From the NCBI GenBank assembly GCA_046757205.1, contig JBHHXR010000193.1:1-7190 (forward strand): a stretch of DNA of 7,190 nucleotides, in the 5' to 3' direction. The notes under the pieces were generated by a model, which made no database searches, had not been told where the DNA came from, and worked only from the letters and a program-made list of their open reading frames with translations. The DNA comes from JBHHXR01 sp046757205. GTDB taxonomy: Bacteria > Pseudomonadota > Alphaproteobacteria > Rhodobacterales > Rhodobacteraceae. The translations under genes and the position numbers were made by a program. Shown here piece by piece: positions 7,114 to 7,190 of this stretch. The stretch's first letter is position 1. Each line of letters begins with the position of its first letter.

Positions 7114-7190
7114 GTTAGACGGGTGGTTACGCGAGTTGGAGCAGAAGACGACGGCCCAGGTGAAGGTGTTGACCGTGCCGACGACGGAGG
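7049..7190 (+). CDS. TPM-domain (YgcG-like) protein, N-terminal fragment cut off by the window edge
   Basis: Reading the plus strand with codons starting at 7070 gives VVDRANIVSGG followed by AESKLDGWLRELEQKTTAQ and VKVLTVPTTE to the edge. This matches the opening of the TPM domain, whose pattern is VVD-x-A-x-x-(L/I), a helix with spaced leucines, then ExxTxxQV(x)V and a beta strand. Such proteins are typically exported and membrane-anchored, and implicated in photosystem II repair in plants and in poorly defined envelope roles in bacteria. No signal peptide can be recognised upstream: from about 7045 leftward the sequence instead fits the membrane protein on the other strand. The left boundary given (GTG at 7049) is therefore only the point to which the TPM reading is plausible, not a start codon. 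Codon choice (TTA twice, TTG repeatedly) differs from every other gene here. Only about 40 diagnostic residues are visible. Confidence 0.6.
   Translation, partial: MRDPGTHVVDRANIVSGGAESKLDGWLRELEQKTTAQVKVLTVPTTE

Overview
The window is GC-rich and densely coded, and reads like a chromosomal segment of an alphaproteobacterium, perhaps of the Rhodospirillales type. That assignment rests on remembered resemblance of the proteins and on the GC-rich codon usage; no search was run. Most of the interior is ordinary metabolism. The right end looks like a junction with unrelated DNA.

Left part (1-3745, minus strand): a glycolate oxidase operon in the order glcD, glcE, glcF. The three genes are packed without gaps: glcD and glcE overlap by 4 bases (ATGA), and glcF begins on the base after the glcE stop. 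GlcD and GlcE are the two FAD-domain subunits and GlcF the two-cluster iron-sulfur subunit of the complex that oxidises glycolate (and often D-lactate) to the 2-oxo acid and passes electrons to the respiratory chain. glcF runs off the left edge, lacking only its last few dozen codons.

Middle (3746-4854): a 176-base AT-richer divergent control region, then a plus-strand nitrilase of 310 residues with a complete Glu-Lys-Cys triad. The control region holds a clear inverted repeat (AATTGGT-N11-ACCAATT) that brackets a plausible glcD -10 box, so it is a good candidate operator. The arrangement suggests, without proving, that the nitrilase feeds the oxidase: a 2-hydroxynitrile such as glycolonitrile would give a 2-hydroxy acid that GlcDEF could oxidise.

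Right part (4855-7190): a 219-base convergent gap with weak hairpins, then a minus-strand gene for a large membrane-anchored protein with a VWA-like segment, a glutamine-amidotransferase-like fold and a C-terminal membrane helix. Relatives are known from MoxR/DUF58/DUF4159 gene clusters. Its N-terminus is abnormal: the expected first membrane segment is missing. In its place, from about 7050 onward, the opposite strand encodes the start of a TPM-domain (YgcG-like) protein with different codon usage. This is best explained by a breakpoint, either an assembly chimera or a genuine rearrangement, at about 7040-7065. I found no RNA genes, CRISPR arrays or insertion sequences.
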